The notes under the pieces: generated by a model
What the model was told of the DNA's origin: nothing
The model's input: the letters and a program-made list of their open reading frames with translations, nothing else
Databases searched by the model: none
In this document: piece after piece, positions 49,233 through 52,885 of the stretch
Layout: every line of letters begins with the position of its first letter
How positions within the stretch are numbered: the stretch's first letter is position 1
From: Salminus brasiliensis
Taxonomy: Eukaryota; Chordata; Actinopteri; Characiformes; Bryconidae
Length of the DNA stretch: 64,000 bases
Reading direction: 5' to 3'
Assembly (NCBI RefSeq): GCF_030463535.1
Contig: NC_132888.1
Location: 2,249,480-2,313,479, forward strand
Program-made: the position numbers and the translations under genes

Positions 49233-49926
49233 TTATTATTTTGCACTGTGGACCATGTTTTAGTTCAGCTCACTTTTCCTCCATAATGTGAATCTGACAG
49301 TTGTTCTTTACATCGTGGAGAATCTACTGAAGAATGGGCCAATAGAAATGTGGTTCTCCTGATGGCAGTTCAGGAGAACATTCAGAATCAGCGATCTGTC
49401 ATTAAAACAATAAATTAAATAAAATTGAATGTACCTCTAGATACTTTATTAAGTTACTTTGGTATTTTATTATATATTTAGCTTATACACTCATTCGTTT
49501 TTTATATGTAAAGCTGCTTTGTGACGACAACAGTTGTAAAAAGCGCTATACAAATAAATTTGACTTGACTTTTAATTGGAAAGCTGTTATTGTAGCCAAT
49601 TTTGTTGCAAAACATTATATATAAATATATAAATGTATATTTTTCAGCCTTTAAAACTGGATTATAGTGTGTGAATATATTGTTGCGGTCACCAAAAATC
49701 TTATATATGCATTTTTTTTATTTTCCAACTTTTTGATATTGTTTTTTATACCATGTCAGAATTTCATGATGAACAGAGCAATAGAAATGATCCTTTTTTT
49801 TTACATTGACTTCCATTGAACGTCCTCCTCCTGTAAAGCTGCATATTTTAGATATAGGTAGTGAGAAAATCCAATACCCTTGCAAGTCTGATAAGTTTTG
49901 ATACATACCTTACTCAGCACCACCAT
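9393..49926 (-). CDS. myo7b: Unconventional myosin VIIb-like motor, complete, 47 coding exons
   Basis: Actin-based motor. In mammals MYO7B works at microvillar tips of brush borders with USH1C and ANKS4B, tethering protocadherins. Read on the minus strand, the exons join with consistent phases into 2159 codons plus TGA. Domain order is N-terminal SH3-like fold, motor (about 60-745), five IQ motifs (765-872), short charged linker, MyTH4 (about 985-1230), FERM (1230-1550), SH3 (1557-1617), MyTH4 (1660-1845) and FERM (1845-2130). Human MYO7B has a similar length. The start MVVLSK followed by GDYVW matches the myosin VII N-terminus. The post-IQ stretch lacks the long helix of MYO7A, and sap130 lies upstream, as both genes share a region in human; both points favour MYO7B. 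No frameshift or internal stop was found. One intron is AT-AC and one is GC-AG. myo7a is the alternative, less likely. Family call is near certain; paralogue call about 80%. Confidence 0.95.
9594..10760. repeat. 24-bp satellite in myo7b intron 46
   Basis: Tandem units built on 'taaactaacagctaacctagtaac', with variants AATCTAG, AACCAAG and AACCTATT and an inserted 'ctagcagctaaactaacag' subunit in 10090-10350. Units are regular to about 10440 and decay toward 10760. On the transcribed strand every unit contains GTTAG/TAG words, so no reading frame passes. Confidence 0.95.
10775..12218. repeat. 41-bp satellite in myo7b intron 46, about 35 copies
   Basis: Very homogeneous 41-bp unit containing 'ttacagatctggtaaactgg' and 'tttaggaagctgg'. 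Four variants at one site (ggtggg, ggtgcg, ggtggat, actagtggg) occur in blocks. The run ggtgcg-ggtggg-actagt-ggtggat-ggtggg appears twice (around 11040-11260 and 11735-11915), showing higher-order duplication. Nearly pure copies imply recent amplification. Confidence 0.97.
12485..12667. repeat. AT, ATT and TG microsatellites next to myo7b exon 46
   Basis: (AT)n at about 12498-12512, (TTA)n at 12551-12581 and (TG)n at 12620-12667. The TG tract starts only about 17 bp inside the intron from the exon 46 donor (12684), so CA-repeat RNA lies directly after that 5' splice site. Confidence 0.9.
12905..13135 (-). mobile_element. Partial family-4 element (shared with 19571 and 55131)
   Basis: Shares 'aacactcctacagaaagtggtgg', 'ttctccatcactgtgttcatca' and 'ctcctcatggagtctag' with the copies at 19571-19990 (same orientation) and 55131-55548 (opposite orientation). 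Ends in a CTG triplet run at about 13112-13126. Lies in intron 45. Confidence 0.7.
13683..13788. repeat. AT-cored palindrome: 18-bp arms flanking (AT)n
   Basis: The left arm TTGTCCAGCATTTCTCAT (13683-13700) is the exact reverse complement of ATGAGAAATGCTGGACAA (13771-13788). Between them is about 70 bp of almost pure AT. The whole is a palindromic AT-rich repeat able to form a cruciform or a long RNA hairpin. It sits in intron 43, with its nearer arm under 40 bp upstream of the exon 44 acceptor (13646). Confidence 0.93.
13859..14539. mobile_element. Non-autonomous Tc1/mariner-type element, 681 bp
   Basis: Bounded by TA on both sides (13857-13858 and 14540-14541). Inverted termini are CACTACTGGTCAAAAGTTTT... 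and its complement ending ...AAAACTTTTGACTGGTAGTG. The interior has no intact transposase frame, although a stretch around 14200-14420 may be a degraded transposase remnant. Inserted in intron 43. Confidence 0.85.
14930..15110 (+). mobile_element. tRNA-derived SINE fragment
   Basis: Contains 'gtggctccgcggttgtgggtc', 'gatacccgggctcagcaagctg' and 'ccactgttgggcccttgagc'. The same body is seen at 32598-32690, 32770-32870 and 44030-44115, where the pol III B box GGTTCGATGCC is intact. 5'-truncated or rearranged here, in intron 42. Confidence 0.6.
15160..15531. mobile_element. hAT-type MITE with 8-bp target duplication, carrying a LINE tail
   Basis: Terminal inverted repeats are TAGAGCTGGGCGATAT and its near-complement ATATTGCCCAGCTCTA. 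The flanking 8-bp direct repeat ACTTGTCT is exact (15152-15159 and 15532-15539). An 8-bp target duplication is the hAT hallmark. The interior (about 15222-15375) is a separate LINE-like 3' tail with TCAAA repeats, apparently inserted into the MITE. Confidence 0.85.
15216..15375 (-). mobile_element. LINE 3' tail with (TTTGA)n
   Basis: On the minus strand it reads 'catttcactgcaagttatac', 'tgtatgactatgtatgtgac' and 'aaataaaattt', then (gattt)n. A near-identical tail in the other orientation is at 31435-31588. This is the tail type of fish L2/CR1-like LINEs. Only the 3' end is present. Confidence 0.7.
16025..16560 (+). mobile_element. Possible solo LTR in intron 41
   Basis: Over about 530 bp the order of signals resembles an LTR: a TATA-like 'tacttaaggagcctcagc' (about 16170), a transcribed part, then 'tgtaataaacccccttgt' (AATAAA, about 16484), and an end near 'cacgccttgaca'. 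No clear target duplication or TG...CA ends could be fixed, so the class is tentative. Orientation is opposite to myo7b. Confidence 0.35.
16959..19292 (-). CDS. myo7b: myo7b exons 36-39: second MyTH4 domain, spanning a U12 AT-AC intron
   Basis: Exons 19147-19292, 17914-18064, 17664-17819 and 16959-17064. Exon 36 reads [17 protein letters not shown] and SQLACLSFS plus one base. Exon 37 completes alanine and continues [33 protein letters not shown] and [13 protein letters not shown]. Exon 38 has [20 protein letters not shown]. Exon 39 has [11 protein letters not shown] and [13 protein letters not shown]. The join [12 protein letters not shown] needs an AT-AC intron (18065-19146). No GT-AG alternative keeps the conserved spacing, and the AT-AC sites match the minor-spliceosome consensus. 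Confidence 0.92.
17217..17540. repeat. Two direct copies of a repeat of about 164 bp rich in CTGGTC/GACCAG
   Basis: 'ccatcctggttgtctagctt' and 'accctatgctggtcaagagc'-type words recur about 164 bp apart. Related to the minisatellite at 1-272. In intron 38. Confidence 0.75.
18065..19146 (-). other. U12-type AT-AC intron 36 of myo7b
   Basis: The donor reads TCCG|ATATCCTTTC (intron starts at 19146). The acceptor end reads CCCCTTAACTGCCCACCAC|CTATCC (exon resumes at 18064). ATATCCTTT is the textbook minor-spliceosome 5' site. CCTTAAC matches the U12 branch-point consensus, and its branch A lies about 11 nt before the terminal AC. Removing the intron gives [11 protein letters not shown], exactly the conserved MyTH4 spacing. 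The interior is filled with a tandem repeat of about 94 bp. Confidence 0.88.
18170..18960. repeat. Tandem repeat of about 94 bp inside the U12 intron
   Basis: Starts as TTGCTATGG-type sequence (18175-18300), then four to six units of about 94 bp ('caggtgatgcgaggtggttg', 'tcttagtggtggctaggg', 'cacttgctatagtatccc'). It occupies most of intron 36. The last units are nearly identical, so expansion is recent. Confidence 0.9.
19475..19490. repeat. G16 homopolymer
   Basis: Sixteen consecutive G on the plus strand (C16 in the myo7b transcript). Unusually long for such a tract. In intron 35. Confidence 0.9.
19571..19990 (-). mobile_element. Family-4 DNA element, near complete
   Basis: Reverse-oriented copy of the element at 55131-55548. 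Shares 'ctgctcagtaaaacactgat', 'aacactcctacagaaagtgg', 'gaaccaagctctgttcttca' and 'ctgttctgatgagatctgg'. A CTG triplet run lies at 19791-19807. In intron 35, ending about 10 bp before exon 35's donor region. Confidence 0.75.
20002..20403 (-). CDS. myo7b: myo7b exons 34-35: SH3 domain and inter-tail linker
   Basis: Exon 34 is 20222-20403 and exon 35 is 20002-20120. Exon 34 begins inside the split codon after DIIRP and reads [35 protein letters not shown] and DTLMVLPTL. This is the SH3 pattern found between the two MyTH4-FERM units (ALYDY-like start, KGD, W, G..P/G). Exon 35 encodes a variable linker ending [13 protein letters not shown], matching the LEEFSYEFFR motif that leads into the second MyTH4 of myosin VII. 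Confidence 0.9.
20464..21013. mobile_element. Two family-1 MITE pieces in opposite orientation
   Basis: 20464-20572 is a plus-oriented left end ('ttgacaaaagtattgggaca' to 'ctgtctctac'). 20573-21013 is a full copy in minus orientation, from 'aatgtccaaatgtttgtgga' to 'tcccaatactttatag'. The second appears inserted into, or joined to, the first, giving a large inverted repeat. In intron 33. Confidence 0.75.
21104..25714 (-). CDS. myo7b: myo7b exons 28-33: first FERM domain
   Basis: Exons 25541-25714, 24698-24925, 23492-23659, 23224-23341, 22328-22454 and 21104-21270. F1 lobe: [19 protein letters not shown] and [13 protein letters not shown]2 lobe: [34 protein letters not shown] and [13 protein letters not shown]3 lobe: [46 protein letters not shown] and [13 protein letters not shown]. 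The phrases closely follow myosin VII FERM1 in MYO7B style ([14 protein letters not shown]). Introns 28, 29, 31 and 32 each carry transposon remnants. Confidence 0.92.
21400..22235 (+). mobile_element. Family-3 dispersed repeat, copy 1
   Basis: Shares about 0.7 kb with 34920-35730. The right end ('gtacaggtgttctcaataaa', then 'gtgctcag') matches a widespread fish repeat terminus (GTGTACAGGTGTTCCTAATAAAG type). The minus strand has a 77-codon open frame at 21679-21912 (starts [19 protein letters not shown]) that is preserved in copy 2. In intron 32. Confidence 0.75.
22617..22850 (-). mobile_element. tRNA-derived SINE, reverse orientation
   Basis: Read on the minus strand, the head is 'ggtgtggcgcaacagataac', with the pol III B box GGTTCGGTTCC near 22770-22780. 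The body contains 'gtgttaggagtctggcccaa' and the tail 'cttatccagagcgacttaca'. The body region is the source of the palindromic cluster at 42589-42985. In intron 31. Confidence 0.7.
22846..23193 (-). mobile_element. Diverged family-1 MITE copy
   Basis: Begins 'atgtttgtggacaccccttc' and ends 'aacttttggacatacagtgt'. The middle is shortened. In intron 31, immediately after the SINE. Confidence 0.65.
23761..24086 (+). mobile_element. 5' half of a family-1 MITE, cut by a family-2 element
   Basis: Runs from 'aggacaaaagtattgggaca' to 'cagttcttccactgctca', where the family-2 terminus starts. The second half is missing after that insertion. In intron 29. Confidence 0.7.
24087..24632 (+). mobile_element. 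Family-2 MITE, full length
   Basis: Inverted ends are 'gatcagccataacattaaaa' and 'ttttaatgttatggctgatt'. Same family as 3768-4199 and 54175-54597. No coding potential. In intron 29, about 65 bp before the exon 30 side of the intron's upstream exon boundary (24698). Confidence 0.75.
24981..25505 (+). mobile_element. Family-1 MITE, full length
   Basis: From 'caatatggacaaaagtattc' to 'catttggacatatagtg', with the complete interior including a (TG)n near 25397. It fills most of intron 28. Confidence 0.8.
25830..27095. repeat. GAGAA/GAGGA purine array, about 1.27 kb, in myo7b intron 27
   Basis: Plus strand is almost pure purine ('gagaagagaagagaggagatgagagaagaagagagg'-type units). Longer-range duplications are visible; for example 'gagatgagtgaagaagagaa' occurs at about 26160 and 26441, a spacing of roughly 280 bp. 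The long Ser/Leu frames read from it are artefacts. In the transcript it is a polypyrimidine (CUUCU) tract lying about 115 bp upstream of exon 28. Confidence 0.97.
27687..28847 (-). CDS. myo7b: myo7b exons 23-27: first MyTH4 domain
   Basis: Exons 28695-28847, 28546-28620, 28304-28437, 28082-28208 and 27687-27806. Diagnostic strings are [12 protein letters not shown] (exon 23), [17 protein letters not shown] then [13 protein letters not shown] (exons 25-26), [20 protein letters not shown] (exon 26) and [13 protein letters not shown] (exon 27). MyTH4 modules of myosin VII bind cargo adaptors together with the adjoining FERM domain. Exon 24 is a 25-residue Lys/Gln-rich insert with a weak donor (GTCAGA). 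Introns 23-25 are only 74-108 bp. The acceptor of exon 23 lies at the very end of the CTTCT array. Confidence 0.92.
28852..30150. repeat. GAGAA purine array, about 1.3 kb, abutting the exon 23 acceptor
   Basis: (GAGAAGAGAA)n with AAAA, GGA and ATA interruptions on the plus strand. Its left end runs without a break into the 3' splice site of exon 23 (reading ...CTTCTCTTCTCCAG|GCATG on the minus strand). The array therefore supplies that site's polypyrimidine tract. It fills most of intron 22. Confidence 0.97.
30271..31097 (-). CDS. myo7b: myo7b exons 21-22: short charged linker entering MyTH4-1
   Basis: Exon 21 is 30897-31097 and exon 22 is 30271-30510. Exon 21 encodes a short coiled or helical stretch ([19 protein letters not shown]) followed by an acidic run and [16 protein letters not shown], the conserved pre-MyTH4 motif of myosin VII. 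Exon 22 has a Glu-rich block ([11 protein letters not shown]), then [19 protein letters not shown] and [13 protein letters not shown], the start of the first MyTH4. The long Arg/Lys/Glu single alpha-helix typical of MYO7A is absent. This is the main structural reason for the MYO7B call. Confidence 0.92.
30543..30857 (+). mobile_element. 5'-truncated family-1 MITE
   Basis: Begins inside the element ('aacaagagcgttagttaggt') and ends 'catttggacatatagtgtc', just 40 bp upstream in plus coordinates of exon 21's donor (30897). It fills intron 21. Confidence 0.75.
31130..31780. repeat. TTGCTAGG-type minisatellite split by a LINE tail
   Basis: 31130-31275 and 31590-31770 are TTGCTATGG/TTGCTAGG units. 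Between them a T-rich stretch (31280-31430) and a LINE 3' tail (31435-31588, plus orientation, ending in (TTTGA)n) are inserted. In intron 20. Confidence 0.75.
31848..33325 (-). CDS. myo7b: myo7b exons 18-20: neck with five IQ motifs
   Basis: Exons 33231-33325, 32952-33036 and 31848-32066. Five IQ-type light-chain (calmodulin-like) sites can be read: [48 protein letters not shown] and [12 protein letters not shown]. Five is the number known for myosin VII. The third has a degenerate core without the usual RG. The arginine at the exon 18/19 junction is split AG|G. Intron 17 contains a reverse-oriented MITE copy, and intron 19 holds a (TGTGTATAG)-like array plus two SINE fragments. Confidence 0.93.
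32290..32580. repeat. TGTGTATAG/TGTGTATGG array
   Basis: Tandem 'gtgtgtatagtgtgtgtatgg' units of about 9-22 bp, with a second block at 32690-32770. Two tRNA-SINE fragments (32598-32690 and 32770-32870, 'gataacagggttgtgggttc', 'agcaagctgccactgttggg') flank the second block. In intron 19. Confidence 0.85.
33381..33781 (-). mobile_element. Family-1 MITE, reverse orientation
   Basis: From 'gtttgtggacactctgtggg' to 'caatacttctgtcaattgta', with the complete interior reversed. Occupies most of intron 17. Confidence 0.75.
33858..44829 (-). CDS. myo7b: myo7b exons 4-17: myosin motor domain and converter
   Basis: Exons: 44645-44829, 42342-42463, 41276-41418, 41044-41157, 40034-40187, 38585-38661, 38281-38400, 38039-38178, 37578-37788, 36246-36381, 35780-35952, 34697-34834, 34418-34576, 33858-33950. 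This is the ATPase and actin-binding head. The P-loop GESGAGKT is at residues 154-161 (exon 5), switch I NDNSSRFG at 203-210 (exon 6) and switch II DIFGFE at 432-437 (exon 11). [17 protein letters not shown] opens exon 12, [12 protein letters not shown] is in exon 13, and FIRCFKPN with [18 protein letters not shown] is in exons 15-16. IGKTKVFLK closes the head at exon 17. All catalytic motifs are intact, so an active motor is predicted. Exon 12 ends at a GC donor. Confidence 0.95.
34920..35730 (+). mobile_element. Family-3 dispersed repeat, copy 2
   Basis: Colinear with 21400-22235, including the 77-codon minus-strand frame at 35215-35448, which differs at only a few residues. The right end here includes 'cagaagatcagcagttatgg' and 'accagctcgtctgac', the known fish-repeat region just before its terminus. 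In intron 14. Confidence 0.75.
36390..37545. repeat. AT-rich (AAT)n region with internal duplication, myo7b intron 12
   Basis: 'tttctggatttaaaacaaag' and 'gagcagtgctatgaggaagg' with 'aattaaggaacat' occur at 36760-36840 and 37440-37520. 'aatatatcttagaataatat' recurs at about 36510, 36940 and 37170. The intron therefore grew by duplication of a block of about 0.4-0.7 kb, with (AAT)n expansions between copies. The last copy ends about 30 bp from the GC donor. Confidence 0.85.
37573..37582 (-). other. GC donor of myo7b intron 12 (AAG|GCAAGA)
   Basis: Exon 12 ends DEESHFPK and the intron begins GCAAGA after AAG. This is the strong complementarity to U1 expected of GC-AG introns. The matching acceptor TTTTTTTAG|GGTACAGAC opens exon 13 (GTDRTMLYK). 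No GT donor nearby keeps the frame and the conserved FPK-GTD join. Confidence 0.85.
39595..39846. repeat. (AAT)n, A-rich and (TG)n microsatellites, intron 8
   Basis: (AAT)n at 39669-39728 and (TG)n at 39803-39846, inside an AT-rich intron of 1.37 kb (38662-40033) that otherwise shows nothing recognisable. Confidence 0.85.
42589..42985. repeat. Nested SINE-derived palindrome of about 380 bp
   Basis: The left arm (about 42603-42711) is the reverse complement of about 42870-42978. The centre holds two further head-to-head units of 'gtgtaggagtccttgggcca' and 'gacccctaacactacattgg'. Each unit is itself a hairpin (TTAGGAGT...ACTCCTAA). The sequence matches the body of the SINE at 22617-22850, and a SINE head follows directly ('aatcgaaccccagtctccca', 43008-43027). 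In intron 4. Confidence 0.9.
42986..43045 (-). mobile_element. tRNA-derived SINE head
   Basis: 'ccacccagcccaggaatcga', then 'accccagtctcccacatggt' and 'gtggtagctcac'. Reverse complement gives the pol III B box GGTTCGATTCC. Same family as 22617-22850. Confidence 0.65.
43638..43696. repeat. (CA)n microsatellite
   Basis: Uninterrupted CA dinucleotide tract of almost 60 bp in intron 4. Confidence 0.95.
44028..44115 (+). mobile_element. tRNA-derived SINE fragment
   Basis: 'gagcaccgggctattgatga', then 'cagggttgtgggttcgatgc', then 'ccgggctctgcaagctgcca'. The B box GGTTCGATGCC is present and the A box region is truncated. In intron 4; a further piece of the body lies at 44500-44525. Confidence 0.6.
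45125..45278 (-). mobile_element. tRNA-derived SINE, second family, reverse orientation
   Basis: On the minus strand: 'ggcctgggtggtccagcgta' (A-box region), 'gcgctgtcactgtgatcaga', then 'ggtcgctggttcggatccc' (B box GGTTCGGATCC), and the tail 'ccaattggccttgctct'-like body 'gagagcgcaattggccttgc'. In intron 3. Confidence 0.8.
45327..49926 (-). CDS. myo7b: myo7b exons 1-3: N-terminal SH3-like subdomain
   Basis: Exon 1 is 49909-49926 (MVVLSK, donor AAG|GTATGT). Exon 2 is 46503-46604 (starts [12 protein letters not shown], ends LLDDEGK). Exon 3 is 45327-45479 (contains [19 protein letters not shown] and [12 protein letters not shown]). All three junctions are phase 0. The tiny first coding exon is the same split as in vertebrate myosin VIIa, where the start exon also encodes six residues before GD.VW. 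The ATG has G at +4 but T at -3, so the context is only fair. An untranslated exon further upstream is likely but I cannot place it. Introns 1 and 2 are mostly minisatellite. Confidence 0.92.
45590..46400. repeat. GGTTAAGGTGTA minisatellite in myo7b intron 2
   Basis: About 0.8 kb of 'aggttaaggtgtaggttaaa' and 'gttaggttaaggtgtagatt' units (period about 12, with higher-order blocks of 30-55 bp). It makes up most of intron 2 (45480-46502). Confidence 0.95.
46680..46722. repeat. (ATC)n microsatellite
   Basis: Short ATC/CAT triplet run in intron 1. Confidence 0.8.
47040..48268. repeat. GTGGGGACTAAA minisatellite, 1.2 kb, myo7b intron 1
   Basis: Units of 13 bp ('gtggggactaaag' with 'gtgtggggcctgaaga' variants) arranged as dimers and longer blocks, for example 'ggatctggcctgaagtgtgg' recurring at about 47945, 48000 and 48087. 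Highly G-rich on the plus strand, hence C-rich in the transcript. Confidence 0.95.
49500..49575 (+). mobile_element. LINE 3' tail fragment
   Basis: 'gtaaagctgctttgtgacga', 'caacagttgtaaaaagcgct', then 'atacaaataaatttgacttg'. This is the common 3' tail of fish LINEs. In intron 1, about 330 bp from exon 1. Confidence 0.6.
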
Positions 49927-51239
49927 GAAGACACCACCCTTCAGCTTCTCCCTCAACTGGATCAAAATGTGGTCAGTATTTACCCTTCAAAACTCCAAAA
50001 TCAGGACAAACAGCTCATTTACAGAAAAACCTAACAAACTCTGGTCTTCAGAACATTACACACTTGAAGGAGGAGCCATCTGCTCTCTATCTGGAGGACT
50101 GCACCCAATCACAGCCAGCGGCTTCCAAGAAGAAGGCCGAGAATAAGGAAACGGGCGTCATTCCCCTCACACGCACACGTATGTCCCTTTATGGCACTTT
50201 GACTTTGCTCTGGCGTGCAAACAAACGTTGCAAAACTGAAGAGAAGTGTGGAAGACGGCCTTTATCACCTCCCTCAGCGAGCTTATAAACAACATCACCA
50301 GAGCCCCAATAAAACCCGCAACCTGAGTTCCAGCGGCCTTCAGGCCTGAAGAACCAGCCTGGAGCTAGAAGACCTCCAGGCTGAGGGGGTTCTGAAGGTC
50401 AGTCGGGTTCCCGAACGCCGCTCAGGCTCCCGAACGCTCGGTCCACTCAGTGAACCGAGGCCCAAACCTTGCCTTAGGTCTCGTCGCACAGTGCAGCCAG
50501 AAAGTGGCCTTTTGGACCCTTCATGCCGGCCGTGGGGGAATACACCAGCTCAGCCACTGAAAGGGGCAATTAAGCAGTAAAGCTCAGAATCGGCAGGTTA
50601 GGCACACAAATCCAGCAGCGTTTATGAATCGGAGGTTACAGTAGCTGGGGAAACGGCAGTTAGGCCACGTCTCAAACCTCCACCCAGCTCAGATAATGAG
50701 GTTAAATACACCTCCCATTATTAAATCCACTTCATCACTGTTTACTGCATGATCCGACCTGGCGGCTTGGTCAACAGTCTACAGTCTATGTTCCAGTATT
50801 ACAGGAAAAGAACCCGGCTGATCAGGAAACCCTAAAATACGACAGTCCCAATCATGCCACAGCTCTGCTTCCTTGTGGGCTTTATCTCCATGGTGATCGC
50901 AGATGAGTTTCTAGAACCCAATAAAGCTGAAGGGACTGTGGACTATAATATACAGGAGCGCCCGTCCCACCCTGAGATACAGGCCTTATCTTAGCTCTAG
51001 CGTCCGCCGCATGTTATATACCTGGCTCCAGGGATAATCAGCTGAACAGGCTTTTACCTCTCTGGATTCCTCAGCTATTAGTAATCCTACTACTAGTGTA
51101 ACACACCCAGAGAAGCCAGAGTATATATGTGTAATGTATAATATAATATTTTTGTACTATATTTACATATTTCAGCATGTTCAGCACAGAGCACTTTAGC
51201 TGTGCCCTTTCAGGGATGGGTGGGTATGGGTGGATGTGA
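49927..51239. promoter_or_regulatory. Region upstream of myo7b start codon; promoter/5' UTR not resolved
   Basis: No repeat is visible for about 1.3 kb directly upstream of the first coding exon, in contrast with the flanks. This makes it the best place for an untranslated first exon and promoter. I see no convincing TATA box, CpG island or donor site, so nothing more specific can be called. Confidence 0.3.
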
Positions 51240-52175
51240 ATGGGTACTGGTAGATATAAGTAGGTAGGGGGATAATTAGGCTGGTATTGGTGTATATAGG
51301 TGGGTATGGGGATAATTAGGCAGGTATTGGTGTATATAGGTGGGTATGGGGATAATTAGGCAGGTATTGGTGGATATAGGTGGGTATGGGGATAATTAGG
51401 CAGGTATTGGTGGATATAGGTGGGATTGGGGATAATTAGGCAGGTATTGGTGGATATAGGTGGGTATGGGGATAATTAGGCAGTTATTGGAGGATATAGG
51501 TGGGTATGGAGATAATTAGGCAGGTATTGGAGGATATAGGTGGGTATGGGGATAATTAGGCAGGTATTGGTGGATATAGGTGGGTATGGGGATAATTAGG
51601 CAGGTATTGGTGGATATAGGTGGGATTGGGGATAATTAGGCAGGTATTGGTGGATATAGGTGGGTATGGGGATAATTAGGCAGGTATTGGAGGATATAGG
51701 TGGGTATGGGGATAATTAGGCAGGTATTGGAGGATATAGGTGGGTATGGGGATAATTAGGCAGGTATTGGTGGATATAGGTGGGTATGGGGATAATTAGG
51801 CAGGTATTGGTGGATATAGGTGGGTATGGGGATAATTAGGCAGGTATTGGAGGATATAGGTGGGTATGGAGATAATTAGGCAGGTATTGGAGGATATAGG
51901 TGGGTATGGGGATAATTAGGCAGGTATTGGTGGATATAGGTGGGTATGGGGATAATTAGGCAGGTATTGGTGGATATAGGTGGGATTGGGGATAATTAGG
52001 CAGGTATTGGAGGATATAGGTGGGTATGGAGATAATTAGGCAGGTATTGGAGGATATAGGTGGGTATGGGGATAATTAGGCAGGTATTGGAGGATATAGG
52101 TGGGTATGGTGATAATTAGGCAGGTATTGGTGGATACAGGTGGGTATGGAGATAATTAGGCAGGTATTGGTGGAT
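51240..52175. repeat. 40-bp satellite between sap130 and myo7b, about 23 copies
   Basis: Homogeneous unit containing 'tgggtatggggataattagg' and 'caggtattggtggatatagg'. Variants (tggaggata, gggattggg, atggagat) recur in the same order (blocks around 51480-51640 and 51840-52000), indicating higher-order duplication of about 360 bp. Decayed flanks reach 51190 and 52300. Confidence 0.97.
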
Positions 52176-52564
52176 ATAGTAAAGTATGGATGGGTTCTGG
52201 TGGGTATAAGTGGGTATGGACAGTGTTGATGGATATATGTGGCCATATGTGGGTATTGATGGGTATTGGTGGAGGTAGCCAGGTATTGGTGGATATTGGT
52301 GGATACAGGTGAGTGTGGGAGGAAAGAGATGGGGGTATGAGGGTTTGGAGTATAATTTCTATAGATATCAGAAGAAAATCCTGGATGGGATTAGAGGACG
52401 ACACTCAGAGTCAGAGTCGGGAGCATTGCTAATGCTAGGAGGAGTTCTAAGGTTCTAAATATGGTTCATTATGGACCCAAACATTGCTCCACTCTGGCAT
52501 CACTCAAAGAATCCTTTAAAGGATCTTTCTTTTAGGTGTATATACCATTACTACCACACGGATA

Positions 52565-52885
52565 CTACATTTTAGGAGAAGGAACAGGACAGGAAGGCTC
52601 TCCAGCGTGTGATCAAGACCACACAGTCCATTTCTGGAGCAGCCGTCCCCTCACTGCAGGACAAATACAGGACCAGGGTCAATAGGAGGGCCCACAACAT
52701 TATCAGGGACTGTACACACCCTCAACACAGCCTCTTCACATTCCTACCATCGGGCCGACGCTACAGGAGTGTGAAGTCCAGGACGGCCAGACTGATGAAC
52801 AGTTTCCATCCACAACCCATCAGGGTCCTGAACACCTCCTCCCCTCTTTCCAGTCTGAACTGGCTGAACTCTGTCAAGTAATGAA
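52565..52885 (+). mobile_element. LINE ORF2 C-terminal remnant (CR1/L2-type)
   Basis: The plus frame reads ALQRVIKTTQSISGAAVPSL, DKYRTRVNRRAHNIIRDCTH, HSLFTFLPSGRRYRSVKSRT and ARLMNSFHPQPIRVLNTSS, then TAA at 52879-52881. LPSGRRYRS with a following SF.PQ.IR.LN is the conserved end of CR1/L2/Rex-type reverse-transcriptase proteins. The reverse transcriptase core and endonuclease are missing, so the copy is dead. Confidence 0.85.

Noticed and set aside
9393..49926. MYO7A as the identity of the myosin
   Set aside because: The long helix after the IQ motifs is missing, tail residues resemble MYO7B ([26 protein letters not shown]), and sap130 is the neighbour. Not fully excluded without a tree.
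51240..52175. CRISPR-like array
   Set aside because: 40-bp units are contiguous with no spacers; it is a satellite.
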